From NCBI GenBank assembly GCA_002747055.1, contig PDSQ01000026.1:62001-126000 (forward strand): 64,000 nucleotides of DNA. Reading direction: 5' to 3'. Position 1 is the stretch's first letter. Every line of letters begins with the position of its first letter. Both the position numbers and the translations under genes were made by a program. The notes below the pieces were generated by a model. The model did no database searches. It was not told where the DNA came from and worked only from the letters and a program-made list of their open reading frames with translations. This stretch comes from Gammaproteobacteria bacterium. Lineage in GTDB: Bacteria > Pseudomonadota > Gammaproteobacteria > Pseudomonadales > Oleiphilaceae. Shown here one piece after another: positions 20,945-30,753 of the stretch.

Positions 20945-23900
20945 TCATGCGGCAGCGCGCATAACGTCTGCTAGTACAGCAGCATAATGAATGGCGATTT
21001 GCTCTAAAACGTCCGGGTAATGAGCGAGTGCCTGGCGATTGATTCGATCCCGCTCAATAATCCAAACTGTGGTTCCATACGCTTGTGTATCCCAGACCTC
21101 TCGCATTCGCAAGGAATCTTTGTAGTCGAGCAAGCGCTTGTCGGCAAGCAAACTGGCGAGACCTTGGTCATCGTAATCAGCCAACGCACCTGCCATATCT
21201 CTGGCCACCAGATCCGTCAGTTTTTTATCTTCCGTTTCAATCAGTTTGCGGGATACCTGATGGACGTCATTTTCACCGGTTTTTGTAGCGACCTCAAAGG
21301 CTCTGCGCAAGACACCAGCTGCCCCCACATATTGCAAGATCAGTTCGTTGTCACGATCGCCATAGTCGGGCACACGGCCATCAAACAGGCCCGAACGACC
21401 ACTTGTCGGGCTTTGATCTGCAAGTTTTTTGTAGGCCCGTTGCATATCACGTATTTGGCGCAAAGTATATGCAACCGCCAGTTCATCGATCATGGCTTTG
21501 CGATTCATACTTTGCAAAATTGGTTCGCTGCGATGGTATTTCAACAATGATTGCGGAATCACGAAATAGAAATGTTCGCGGGCGTTATTCCAATCCTCCA
21601 ACAGGGCTTTGACGATAGGCGAACCTGTGGTGGCCAGATGTTTTTCAAGGTGAAGTTTCAGTGCCTGTTCCTGACCCCGGGCCAGCGTCGAATCTTCGTC
21701 AATCCGAAATGCCTGCACCGAGTCGTGACTGCACCGATCCTGAAGTTCATGCTTGGGATCATACTGATAGGCATTGCCACCACTCATGCCATTGCCAAAA
21801 CCTTTACCGTAACCACCCAGGTTAACAATGGCGCCGTTAGTCATATATTCGCAGCAAAAATCTCCTACTCCTTCGACTACGGCAACGGCTCCGGAATTAC
21901 GCACTCCAAAACGATCACCCGCTTCGCCACAGACATATAACTGGCCGCCGGTTGCGCCAAACAGCGCAAAATTACCGATCAGTACATTTTCTTTCAGTGA
22001 TTCATCGATATTGGGGTTGTTCACCACGATCATACCACCGGATGCACCTTTACCGACCCCATCGTTACAGGTGCCCGTGTGTTCCAGGATGATCCCCGTA
22101 TTGTTGAAAGCACCGAAACTTTGCCCCGCCGAGTTTTCAGAAACCACCGTTACACTGCCTTCAGCCAACACTACACGGCCATTATCCAGAGTATGGATCG
22201 ACGGGTGCTGCCGCTTTTGTTCATCGGTCAACTGGTAATTCAGAATACGCTCGACATCGATCGAAAACTGACCACCCACTGTCTTGTTGCAGTTATTCAA
22301 GCGCGGGCCTTGAATCCTGATCGCAGGCTGTCGCTGTTCGAGAAAACGAATTTTGAATTCCTTCAGATATTCCTCATCGGGATCGAAATTCGCCTCCAGA
22401 TAAATCGGCTTATCGACCTCGATTTCGGTGATTTCACGCAACATTCCGGTCATATCCAATTGACCCACCATGGCCGGGTGGCGAATTAAATTCAACAACT
22501 GGGTCTGGCCGCGAATTGCCCTCAATGATTCGTAACCCAGACTGGCCAGAATCTCACGCACTTCGTGGGCAAGGTTGATAAAATACTGCGCCAATGCCCG
22601 TGGATCACCATCGTAAACTTCCGGGTTGGTAGTCAAGCCCGCCGGACATTTTACGTTACAGTTTTTCGCCATCACGCATTTCAGCATCATCAGGGCGGTG
22701 GTGCCAAATTCAAACGAGTCGCCTCCCAAAATCGCCGACTTCACCACGTCCAACCCGGTTTGGTGCGCGTTGGAACAGCGTAAAACCACTTTTTCCCGCA
22801 GACCATTTTCGGCCAACGCCTGATGCACTTCAGCGATTCCGATATCGGCGGCGCGGCCGGTATTTTTCAAACTGGTTACCTGGGCGGCACCGGTACCACC
22901 GGTATTACCGGCGATGTTAATGACATCGGCACCGGCTTTAGCCACACCTATCGCAATGGTACCCACCCCTTCGGACGACACCAGTTTGACGATGACCCGA
23001 ACCCGAGCAGCTTTGGCATCGTGAATCAATTGACCCAGGTCTTCAATGGAATAGGTATCGTGGTGCGGTGGTGGCGATACCAGTTCAACGCCTGGCGTGC
23101 CCCCGCGGGCGGCAGCAATTTCGACATTGACCTTCTTCGCAGGCAATTGACCGCCCTCACCCGGTTTGGCGCCCTGGGCAATCTTAATTTCAATTTCTTC
23201 CAAGGCCGGATCGGCCAGGTAGCCAGTCCAGACACCAAAACGACCCGATGCAAACTGCTTGATCTTGCTGGCTTTGACCGTGTTATAGCGACGAGAGTTT
23301 TCGCCCCCTTCACCGGAATTACTCAGCGCACCGGCAATATTGGTGCCTAGGGCAACCGCTTCATGAGCCTTGGCCACCAGAGCACCGTGACTCATCGCCC
23401 CCGATGCCAGGCAAGCGGTAATTTCCGCTGCTGGCTGTACCCTGGCAATATCGAGCGCGGCTGGCGTGGACACCAAACGACTCAGAAAAACAGCCGCATC
23501 ACCGACCGCTCGCAGATGTTTACCAGGCACATCGGCAGGTGATGCAATCAGCCTGATATCGGCACCGAAGCGATTCTTCAATGACTGTAACAACGCCTGA
23601 TAACGCTGCGGGGACGACTGATCCAGACACAACTGCCAGTGCTGATCGGCAACTTTTTCGACACTTAACCCTTGAACACTGTAATTGACGTTACCCAGGG
23701 TACAGTAGTGATCGAACAGCTTGGTAAAATCGTCAGCGGTTTGCGCACAATCAAAATTAAACGGCAAGGCCAGAATATCCCTTAAGGTCGCTGGCCGTTC
23801 GTCGCGCTCCTTGTACAGATGGGCACAAAACTCCCGGTAGGCGGGGGTGATACTGGCTTTGTTGATCTGCTCGGGCGTACGCTTTTCGTAACCCAGATCA

Positions 23901-26407
23901 CGATGCGCCACTTCATGAGGCAGATCGATACTCGGCTCTTCGGATTCAGTTTCATCAACGTACCAAATCGGTTCCTCAGTCATATTGACATATTCACGAA
24001 CCGCGGTATTGCCGAACGCATGGCCAGCGCCATCGGCGCGCTCTTTAAACAAGCCCAGCAAAGGTATTTCGTTTTCCTGCTGCACCTGTGGTATTTTGGC
24101 ATGCCAGTCCGCGGTACTTTGGGCAATATCGGCAAAGCGTACACCGCCGATCGGCGAATCAATATTTGGAAATATCGGAGCCAGTAACGGGTCTTTGGTA
24201 TCGATAAAATTGGCTTCAAAAAACTCGCCGCCAATATAGCTTTCTGCGGTACACAGACCAAATTTACCCATGGTCTTCATCAGCGCTTTCTCAACAGCCT
24301 TTTGAAAATTGTTCAGCGCCTTCACGACACCACTCTCATCATCGGCCATTTCCAACGCTCGGTGATAAACCGTCAATGGGCAAACCGCAGACGCACCAAA
24401 GCCCAGCAGGCAAGCAATATCGTGAGTGCTGGACGCCTGACCAGTCAAGTAGATGACGCTGCTGTTAAAGCGCAAACCCTGCTTGATCAAACGCTGGTTA
24501 ACTGCCGACATCACTAAAATCGCCGGCATCGCAGCCTGATCATGGTTGACTTCGCGATCACTCAGCACCAGCACATCCCAACGGGCACGAGCCAAGGCTT
24601 CAACCTGGCCGCAAATACGCTCCAACGCTTGTAACAGGTTCTTTTCGTTCTGCTCGGGATTATCCTGAATCGGCAAATACAGGGTCGATACCGTTTCGAC
24701 ACGCAACGCATCCTGATGATAAATCTGCATCAGATGCTGGGGCTGCAAAATCGGGGATGGGATCACTAACTGACGACTTCCGCCCTTACCCACTTTGGGG
24801 CTGAAATTGGGTTTGGCACCCAACGCAACCCGCAAGGTCATACCATCGGCTTCGCGGATACTATCCAGCGGCGGATTGGTGACCTGGGCAAAACGCTGGC
24901 TAAAGTAACGAGACATACCGCCTTCGTTGTCAGTCAACGCATTCGGCGCCAGGCCATAACCCATGGCCGATATTTTTTCCATGCCGTTCTGTAGCATTGG
25001 ATCGAGCATAAACTTGAAGCTTTCCTGGTTTTGCGAATAGGCAACATGGCGCGCCGACATATTCAGGCTGGAATCCAGTGGAAATTCGTCAAGCCTTGCC
25101 GCCGGCAAGTCGGCCAGATTGATGCGGGCCTGTTCCAGTAAACGGGCATAATCCTTCTGTTTCGCCAGTGCCTCCAGCACATCGCTGGAATCACTGATTT
25201 TGCCGGTACTATGGTCGAACACCACCATGCCACCGGCATCGATTCGACCACGGCGAATAACGGTTTCCGGAGCAAAATCAATCTGACCCGCTTCGCTCAT
25301 AACGGCGAAATAGTCATGGGTTTCGATTGAACGTAATGGCCGCAGACCCAAGCGATCCAGACGAGCCCCCACTTTGATTCCATCGCCGAATATCAGTGCC
25401 GCCGGGCCATCGTTCTTTTCTTCATACAGGCTGAAGTATTCCAGCATGGCGCGAGCAGCGTCACTGATATCCGGGTCGTTTTCCCACGCAGGTGGCATCA
25501 TGGCCAGAACCGCCAGCACAATATCCATGTCGTCTTCGGTAATGCGGCGGGCCAGGGTTTGGTCTAAACGTGCGGAATCGGACTGGCCACGAGGAAAGAT
25601 CACCTGCTTGTCGTGAGACACCGCGATAGCGTTCTCACTAAGCCGGTTTTTCTTGTCGGTATTTAACTCACCGTTATGCGCCATGCGCCGAAACGGCTGG
25701 GCAAACAAGGGGTTTGGCGCAGTATTGGTTGAAAACCGGGTATGAAAAAACAACGTATGGATACGGTGTTCCGGGTGAGTAAGATCTTTAAAGTACGGAA
25801 TCACTTCCCAGCTGTTCAAACGCCCTTTATATACCTGGGTGAACGAACTCATGGACAGTGGGAAAAAACCATCGAGCTCAGGCCGGGTAAATGCGGAATA
25901 TTCAATTTCTAACAAGGCATCGTTAATCCGGGTCTCGAACGCCTTTTGGTCGGCGACACCCTCGGGTCTGGCAAATACTACCTGACGAATCGATAACTGA
26001 GCCTTTTGGCTAGCCTTGTTAAGAACGCTTTTATTGACCAGAACATCACGCCACATCAATACCGGCAACCCGTGATCGTGCAGAGCGTCAGCAATAATGG
26101 ATTCGGCTTCGCCATGCTGATTTTTGGCAGCCGGATAGAAAAAATTAGCAACCCCGAAATCCCCGTATCGAAGACTTTCGTCACCGGTAAGATAACGGTA
26201 GAAATTCACTGAAATGTCGACATTGACACCCGCTCCATCACCGACACCTTCGGAACTCATACCACCACGATGCGGAATCTTACACAGAGCCTCGTGAGAC
26301 AGTTCCAGAAGCTCATGGGTTTGCAGGCTATGCTTGTTGGTAATAAAGCCTACACCACAACTGGAATGCTCTTGGTTCTTGTCATATAAAGATCGCGTCA
26401 TGCCCAA
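20945..26407 (-). CDS. Divergent large GltB-like glutamate synthase (GATase type II, central, FMN synthase, GXGXG domains plus C-terminal extension)
   Basis: SSCGVGF N-terminal amidotransferase Cys; PHRGGMSSEGVGDGAGV; SPPPHHDTYSIEDLGQLIHDAKAA; cysteine cluster CVMAKNCNVKC; GATGGQLYVCGEAGDRFGVRNSGA. Confidence 0.9.
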   Translation of the reverse strand: MGMTRSLYDKNQEHSSCGVGFITNKHSLQTHELLELSHEALCKIPHRGGMSSEGVGDGAGVNVDISVNFYRYLTGDESLRYGDFGVANFFYPAAKNQHGEAESIIADALHDHGLPVLMWRDVLVNKSVLNKASQKAQLSIRQVVFARPEGVADQKAFETRINDALLEIEYSAFTRPELDGFFPLSMSSFTQVYKGRLNSWEVIPYFKDLTHPEHRIHTLFFHTRFSTNTAPNPLFAQPFRRMAHNGELNTDKKNRLSENAIAVSHDKQVIFPRGQSDSARLDQTLARRITEDDMDIVLAVLAMMPPAWENDPDISDAARAMLEYFSLYEEKNDGPAALIFGDGIKVGARLDRLGLRPLRSIETHDYFAVMSEAGQIDFAPETVIRRGRIDAGGMVVFDHSTGKISDSSDVLEALAKQKDYARLLEQARINLADLPAARLDEFPLDSSLNMSARHVAYSQNQESFKFMLDPMLQNGMEKISAMGYGLAPNALTDNEGGMSRYFSQRFAQVTNPPLDSIREADGMTLRVALGAKPNFSPKVGKGGSRQLVIPSPILQPQHLMQIYHQDALRVETVSTLYLPIQDNPEQNEKNLLQALERICGQVEALARARWDVLVLSDREVNHDQAAMPAILVMSAVNQRLIKQGLRFNSSVIYLTGQASSTHDIACLLGFGASAVCPLTVYHRALEMADDESGVVKALNNFQKAVEKALMKTMGKFGLCTAESYIGGEFFEANFIDTKDPLLAPIFPNIDSPIGGVRFADIAQSTADWHAKIPQVQQENEIPLLGLFKERADGAGHAFGNTAVREYVNMTEEPIWYVDETESEEPSIDLPHEVAHRDLGYEKRTPEQINKASITPAYREFCAHLYKERDERPATLRDILALPFNFDCAQTADDFTKLFDHYCTLGNVNYSVQGLSVEKVADQHWQLCLDQSSPQRYQALLQSLKNRFGADIRLIASPADVPGKHLRAVGDAAVFLSRLVSTPAALDIARVQPAAEITACLASGAMSHGALVAKAHEAVALGTNIAGALSNSGEGGENSRRYNTVKASKIKQFASGRFGVWTGYLADPALEEIEIKIAQGAKPGEGGQLPAKKVNVEIAAARGGTPGVELVSPPPHHDTYSIEDLGQLIHDAKAARVRVIVKLVSSEGVGTIAIGVAKAGADVINIAGNTGGTGAAQVTSLKNTGRAADIGIAEVHQALAENGLREKVVLRCSNAHQTGLDVVKSAILGGDSFEFGTTALMMLKCVMAKNCNVKCPAGLTTNPEVYDGDPRALAQYFINLAHEVREILASLGYESLRAIRGQTQLLNLIRHPAMVGQLDMTGMLREITEIEVDKPIYLEANFDPDEEYLKEFKIRFLEQRQPAIRIQGPRLNNCNKTVGGQFSIDVERILNYQLTDEQKRQHPSIHTLDNGRVVLAEGSVTVVSENSAGQSFGAFNNTGIILEHTGTCNDGVGKGASGGMIVVNNPNIDESLKENVLIGNFALFGATGGQLYVCGEAGDRFGVRNSGAVAVVEGVGDFCCEYMTNGAIVNLGGYGKGFGNGMSGGNAYQYDPKHELQDRCSHDSVQAFRIDEDSTLARGQEQALKLHLEKHLATTGSPIVKALLEDWNNAREHFYFVIPQSLLKYHRSEPILQSMNRKAMIDELAVAYTLRQIRDMQRAYKKLADQSPTSGRSGLFDGRVPDYGDRDNELILQYVGAAGVLRRAFEVATKTGENDVHQVSRKLIETEDKKLTDLVARDMAGALADYDDQGLASLLADKRLLDYKDSLRMREVWDTQAYGTTVWIIERDRINRQALAHYPDVLEQIAIHYAAVLADVMRAAA

Positions 26408-26908
26408 ACCTCTCTACGTTCAGTAACAGCAAAAAATGATGCGCAACACCCAAGGACCGAAAACAGGTTAAATTTTGCACAGTTTTCTGTTAATTTGCAT
26501 GGGGCGAAGCAGGATACAGACACAAATTAAGCAATGCAAACCATTTTAATCGACATTAATTCCCGCGATGCCCAGGCAAAGGTTGATTTATAATATCAAC
26601 GAGATGAAAATAAACGCGTTTCCGAAATCGCTATCACTTGAGGCGTACCTCTTGCCCACCGGAGGTGATTGACCTCGATACTGACACAAAATCCAGTCAA
26701 GACATTCAACGGCAGCATTTTTTTGAACTTGACTAGGCAGATGGGTTGTTTGTTTTTAATATTATTTGCTATAAGTAACCTGGGGATTGAAATGGACGTA
26801 CTTATGACAGGTAGAATTGTGTTATCGTCGCATTGTTATCCGTATGAAAGGCATTCCCTTCACACTCTTTAATTAATAAACTAGATATAAAATAAGGTAC
26901 GAATTGGT

Positions 26909-27274
26909 ATGGTTACCAGAAAAACAACTGAAACAGAGGCCAAGGACGCAGCGACTAAACCGAAAACTGCAGTCAGCGCCACCAAATCGAAAACAACATC
27001 AAAAACTAACGCTGGTGCCGGTAAAGCCAAAGCACCGGCAAAAAAACGCACCACCACACGAAAGGCAACAACGGCAAAAAAAACCAAAACAGCTACCAAA
27101 GCTAAAACCACGACAAAACGCACTGCCGCCGCCAAAAAGTCAGCGCCTAAAACAACCGATACTGAATTAAGGGAGAAAATCCAACTCGAAGCCTACTATA
27201 TCGCTGAGCAGGATGGATTTAAGGCACACCCAGACCATTATTGGCTGCAAGCGATAAAAAAAATCAGCTCTTGA
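26909..27274 (+). CDS. Lys/Ala/Thr-rich histone H1-like tail fused to DUF2934-like C-terminal domain
   Basis: KAKAPAKKRTTTRKATTAKKTKTATKAKTTTKRTAAAKK followed by LREKIQLEAYYIAEQDGFKAHPDHYWLQAIKKI. Confidence 0.75.
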   Translation: MVTRKTTETEAKDAATKPKTAVSATKSKTTSKTNAGAGKAKAPAKKRTTTRKATTAKKTKTATKAKTTTKRTAAAKKSAPKTTDTELREKIQLEAYYIAEQDGFKAHPDHYWLQAIKKISS

Positions 27275-27302
27275 TATAGGTAAAACCTGGCTCCGGTGGC
27301 AC

Positions 27303-29294
27303 TTAATCAGAGGATAAGGGACGAATCGACGGTCGAGAGTTGACAGGAATGGTCACGATAAATCGACTGAATTTACCGGGGTCTGATTCCACGACCAGGT
27401 TCCCATGATGACGATTGATTATTTGCTGACAAATAGCTAACCCAATTCCCAGACCAAATTGGCCTTCCCGTTTTGTGGTGAAGTATATTTCAAAGATCTT
27501 GTCTTTGATTGCCCTCGGAATACCAGGCCCGTCATCCTCTATCGAAACCCTGACAGAAGGTTCGGGTACGCTGGCATCGTTGATCAATTCGGTTTTCAAT
27601 GTCAATGTGCCCTGGCCATCTGTTGCATCGATGGCGTTGGCTATCAGATTGGTCCAGACCTGATTCAACTGTGCCGGAAAGCATTCAACGGGCGGAATTC
27701 GCCCATAATTCCGAACGACCCGGAAATCTTTAAGCTGATTGGAAAAAATCACCAAAGTATCTTCCAGACCCTCATGTAGATCAACCCGAGTCGCGTCTGA
27801 ACTATCCTGCCGTGAATAGTTTTTCAGGCTCTTGACCAAGCCCGCGATGCGTTCACTGCAAACGCGGATGTTACGCAAAAACATTCCGGCTTCCTGAAAC
27901 TGGCTAAGAAAAACCACACCCTGTTCCAGTCGATCCTCCGAGTCGATCAGGATTTGACTCAAGCTATCCTCGGAATCCAGTTGCAGTTGAACAATTTTGC
28001 GAGCTAAATTAGGCGACGACACTCTTTGCGACAAACGCTTAGCCCGGCGGCGTATCTCGGCAGTGGCTAAAGGCGGGAATTGCAAGGAACGTTCCAGCAC
28101 TTTTGGAGCCAGTGGCAACAAATACCGATGTGACGTTTCCAAACTGATAAGTCGGGAAATAGTCGATGTCAGATAATCTGCGCCACGCATAATCGCAGAA
28201 ACCGGGTTGTTCAGCTCATGGGCTATGCCTGCCACCAACTGCCCAAGCATCGCCATTTTTTCTGACTCGACCAGTTTGGCCTGGGTTGAATCGAGATGAT
28301 CCAAGGTTTCCGCCAGCTTCAGCTCGGTAGCGATGCTTTGTTTCAAACGCTGATTAAAATTACGCATCAAGACATTGGTAAACAGCGGTAAAAAGTCCCG
28401 ATCTGACGAGATAATACCGGACAGCATGTTGCTTTCAATTTTTATCATCTCGGCAGCACCGGCGGTATAGCTCGAGATGTAGGAAGCCCCGCCACTGACA
28501 AAAGACATCATACCCACCATCGCGCCAGTTCCTTCGCGCATGACAACTTTTTGCCCGCCATGATGCGCCTTTTTTTTATGGATTACCTCACCCTTCGCGA
28601 CAAACCAGAGATAATTGCTCACTTCACCTTCACGAGTGAGCGCGTGGTTGGCGCTATATTTTCGGTAGACATCTTTATCAGGATGTTTAGCAAAATAGTC
28701 ATCCAGTTTTTGAATTAACCGATCTTTTACCATCGCGTCAGATTCGGTAGCAAAATCCAGCAGCCTGGAACGATAACGATCCAGCTGTTGGCTGACATGC
28801 GCGGTAATAATTCGGCGCCTGTCCAGTTCCAGACAATAGGGTAGCAGGTCAGTTTCATGGGACAACAAGAAAGTGGTCGCCTGATCCGTGACCGCTTTTA
28901 GCAGCTCTTCCCGCAACCAGGGTTTAGCCAGAAAAAAGTCCAGGCGCGCTTCGTTGACCGCGTTAACCACGTCTTGTATCTGGGCATTTTCAGTAAACAG
29001 AATTTTCCTGGAATCCCGGGTAAATTCATCCTGATTCAATTCGACCAGAAAATCGATCCCGGACAATCCCTCCATATTGTTCTCTGAAATAGCCATACAG
29101 AGTTGCCGCTGATCTTCTTTTATTTTCGCCACTATCGAGCGAGCCTGTTCGATGGTGGTAACACAGATGACATCGAATACCCGCGCGATTGACTGTAACT
29201 CCTCCTGCAATCGACTGTGTACCGCTGGATCAGCATCAATGCACAAAATTGTATATTTTTTGGACAACCTATCGCTCTCCGAACGCTCTGTCAT
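27303..29294 (-). CDS. Hybrid sensor: N-terminal receiver-like domain, cyclic-nucleotide-binding-like domain, histidine kinase
   Basis: TILCIDADPAVHSRL (REC-like); NYLWFVAKGEVIHKKK...GTGAMVGMMSFV (cNMP-like); LVAGIAHELNNPVSAIMRGADYL (H box); VWTNLIANAIDA (N box); DDGPGIP (G1). Confidence 0.88.
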   Translation of the reverse strand: MTERSESDRLSKKYTILCIDADPAVHSRLQEELQSIARVFDVICVTTIEQARSIVAKIKEDQRQLCMAISENNMEGLSGIDFLVELNQDEFTRDSRKILFTENAQIQDVVNAVNEARLDFFLAKPWLREELLKAVTDQATTFLLSHETDLLPYCLELDRRRIITAHVSQQLDRYRSRLLDFATESDAMVKDRLIQKLDDYFAKHPDKDVYRKYSANHALTREGEVSNYLWFVAKGEVIHKKKAHHGGQKVVMREGTGAMVGMMSFVSGGASYISSYTAGAAEMIKIESNMLSGIISSDRDFLPLFTNVLMRNFNQRLKQSIATELKLAETLDHLDSTQAKLVESEKMAMLGQLVAGIAHELNNPVSAIMRGADYLTSTISRLISLETSHRYLLPLAPKVLERSLQFPPLATAEIRRRAKRLSQRVSSPNLARKIVQLQLDSEDSLSQILIDSEDRLEQGVVFLSQFQEAGMFLRNIRVCSERIAGLVKSLKNYSRQDSSDATRVDLHEGLEDTLVIFSNQLKDFRVVRNYGRIPPVECFPAQLNQVWTNLIANAIDATDGQGTLTLKTELINDASVPEPSVRVSIEDDGPGIPRAIKDKIFEIYFTTKREGQFGLGIGLAICQQIINRHHGNLVVESDPGKFSRFIVTIPVNSRPSIRPLSSD

Positions 29295-30697
29295 ACAAAA
29301 CCTGCCAGATTGAGTATCGGAATTAACAGGTACAGCATAACCAGACCAATAATACTTACGGACGAACCCGCCTTCAGCATGGTTTTGTTATCCAGTTGAC
29401 CTGTTGCATAGGCCATTGCGTTTGGCGGTGTACTGACCGGCAAGGCCATCGCGAACGAACAGGACAAAGCAACGCAGATGACCAGCATCTTGCCACCACC
29501 ATAAGAGTCGAGCGAAGCCAGATTGCTGCCAAGTGCAGCCACAATAGGCAATATCAGGTTAGCGGTAGCGGTATGGGAAATAAATGTGGACATGACCAAA
29601 ACGACCAGCAGGAGCAAAACGATAATGAGCACCGGGATAAAACTATCAAACGGCACACTAGCTACCATATGGCTGCTCAAGCCAGTACTTTCCATGCCCA
29701 ACCCCAAGGCGATGCCGCCACTGATCAGCCACAATACATCCCAACTGATTCGCTTTAAATCACTTTTGGTGATGATGCCGGTTACCACAAAAACCACGAC
29801 AGGTATTATCGCCACCACATAGAAATTCATTCCGTGCAGCGCCGTGGTCAGCCAGAGTATTATCGTCGAAGCGAAAGTGACATAAACCAGCCAGGCCCGA
29901 ACACTCTGGTCAAATGTGCCCTTTATGGTTAGCTGGATGGATTTTTCCTGAGGGGGATTGAAACGCAATAACAACCACCAGACAATACCAAGCATAACAA
30001 AAGCAAAGGGCACACCAAAAAGCATCCACTCGGCGAAGCTGACCGCGTTGTCTCCTGTCAGGTATTTCATTGCTACCGCATTGGGCGGGGTGCCAATGGG
30101 CGTACCCATGCCGCCAATATTTGCCGCAAACGGAATACTCAAGACAAAAGCCATTCTGCCAGGATCATCCTTACGGAACAGTTTCAATACCGGAGTCAGA
30201 ATTGCCAACATCAATGCCGTAGTGGCGGTATTGCTCATAAACATGGAGAAAATAGCGGTGATCAGCATGAGTCCAAGCATGACCATTTTCGGATTTTCAC
30301 CAAATGGCTTTAAAAACACCCGGGCCAGATTGGCATCGAGGCGATATTTTGTCGCCGCCATGGCCAGGAAAAAACCACCGAGAAACAACATAATAATCGG
30401 CGAAGAAAATGTTCCCAGCAATGTTTTGTAGCTGAGTAAAATACCGAAGTTTTCACCTTCACCCGCCTCTCTCAGCCAGATAAGCCCTTTATCCGAAATC
30501 AGCACAAGCTGTAACCCAATCAATAACACCGATGTGGCAAAGATTGGGATGGGTTCCAACACCCACAACAGCATGGCCAACACAAATATGACCAGCATTC
30601 TGTGCTCCACCACCGTCATGCCGTCGATGGGAATCCAGGCAGCAGGAATCAACCAGATAATCAGGGGAATCAAGAGACACACGCCGAGCTTTTTCAT
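29291..30697 (-). CDS. SLC13/DASS family anion (dicarboxylate/sulfate-type) transporter
   Basis: Multiple TM; SNTATTALMLAILTPVL, GGMGTPIGTPPNAVAMKYL, FISHTATANLILPIVAAL, VSTPPNAMAYATG. Confidence 0.88.
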   Translation of the reverse strand: MKKLGVCLLIPLIIWLIPAAWIPIDGMTVVEHRMLVIFVLAMLLWVLEPIPIFATSVLLIGLQLVLISDKGLIWLREAGEGENFGILLSYKTLLGTFSSPIIMLFLGGFFLAMAATKYRLDANLARVFLKPFGENPKMVMLGLMLITAIFSMFMSNTATTALMLAILTPVLKLFRKDDPGRMAFVLSIPFAANIGGMGTPIGTPPNAVAMKYLTGDNAVSFAEWMLFGVPFAFVMLGIVWWLLLRFNPPQEKSIQLTIKGTFDQSVRAWLVYVTFASTIILWLTTALHGMNFYVVAIIPVVVFVVTGIITKSDLKRISWDVLWLISGGIALGLGMESTGLSSHMVASVPFDSFIPVLIIVLLLLVVLVMSTFISHTATANLILPIVAALGSNLASLDSYGGGKMLVICVALSCSFAMALPVSTPPNAMAYATGQLDNKTMLKAGSSVSIIGLVMLYLLIPILNLAGFV

Positions 30698-30753
30698 ACC
30701 ACGCCCATACCACCAAAACACGAGTCAACAAGTCAAAGCCTCAGGCGCAGGAT

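Noticed and set aside
21020-24517. Several plus-strand ORFs (e.g. 22823..23350) opposite the GltB-like gene
   Set aside because: All antisense to one long, motif-supported coding frame; not independent genes.
26669-26872. 67-aa plus-strand ORF between gltB and the DUF2934 gene
   Set aside because: No recognisable motif or clear ribosome-binding context; more likely noncoding promoter region, although a leader peptide cannot be excluded.
26950-27160. Possible tandem DNA repeat or CRISPR-like periodicity in the Lys/Thr-rich stretch
   Set aside because: Repetition comes from low-complexity coding (AAA/ACC/GCC codons); no fixed repeat unit or spacers.
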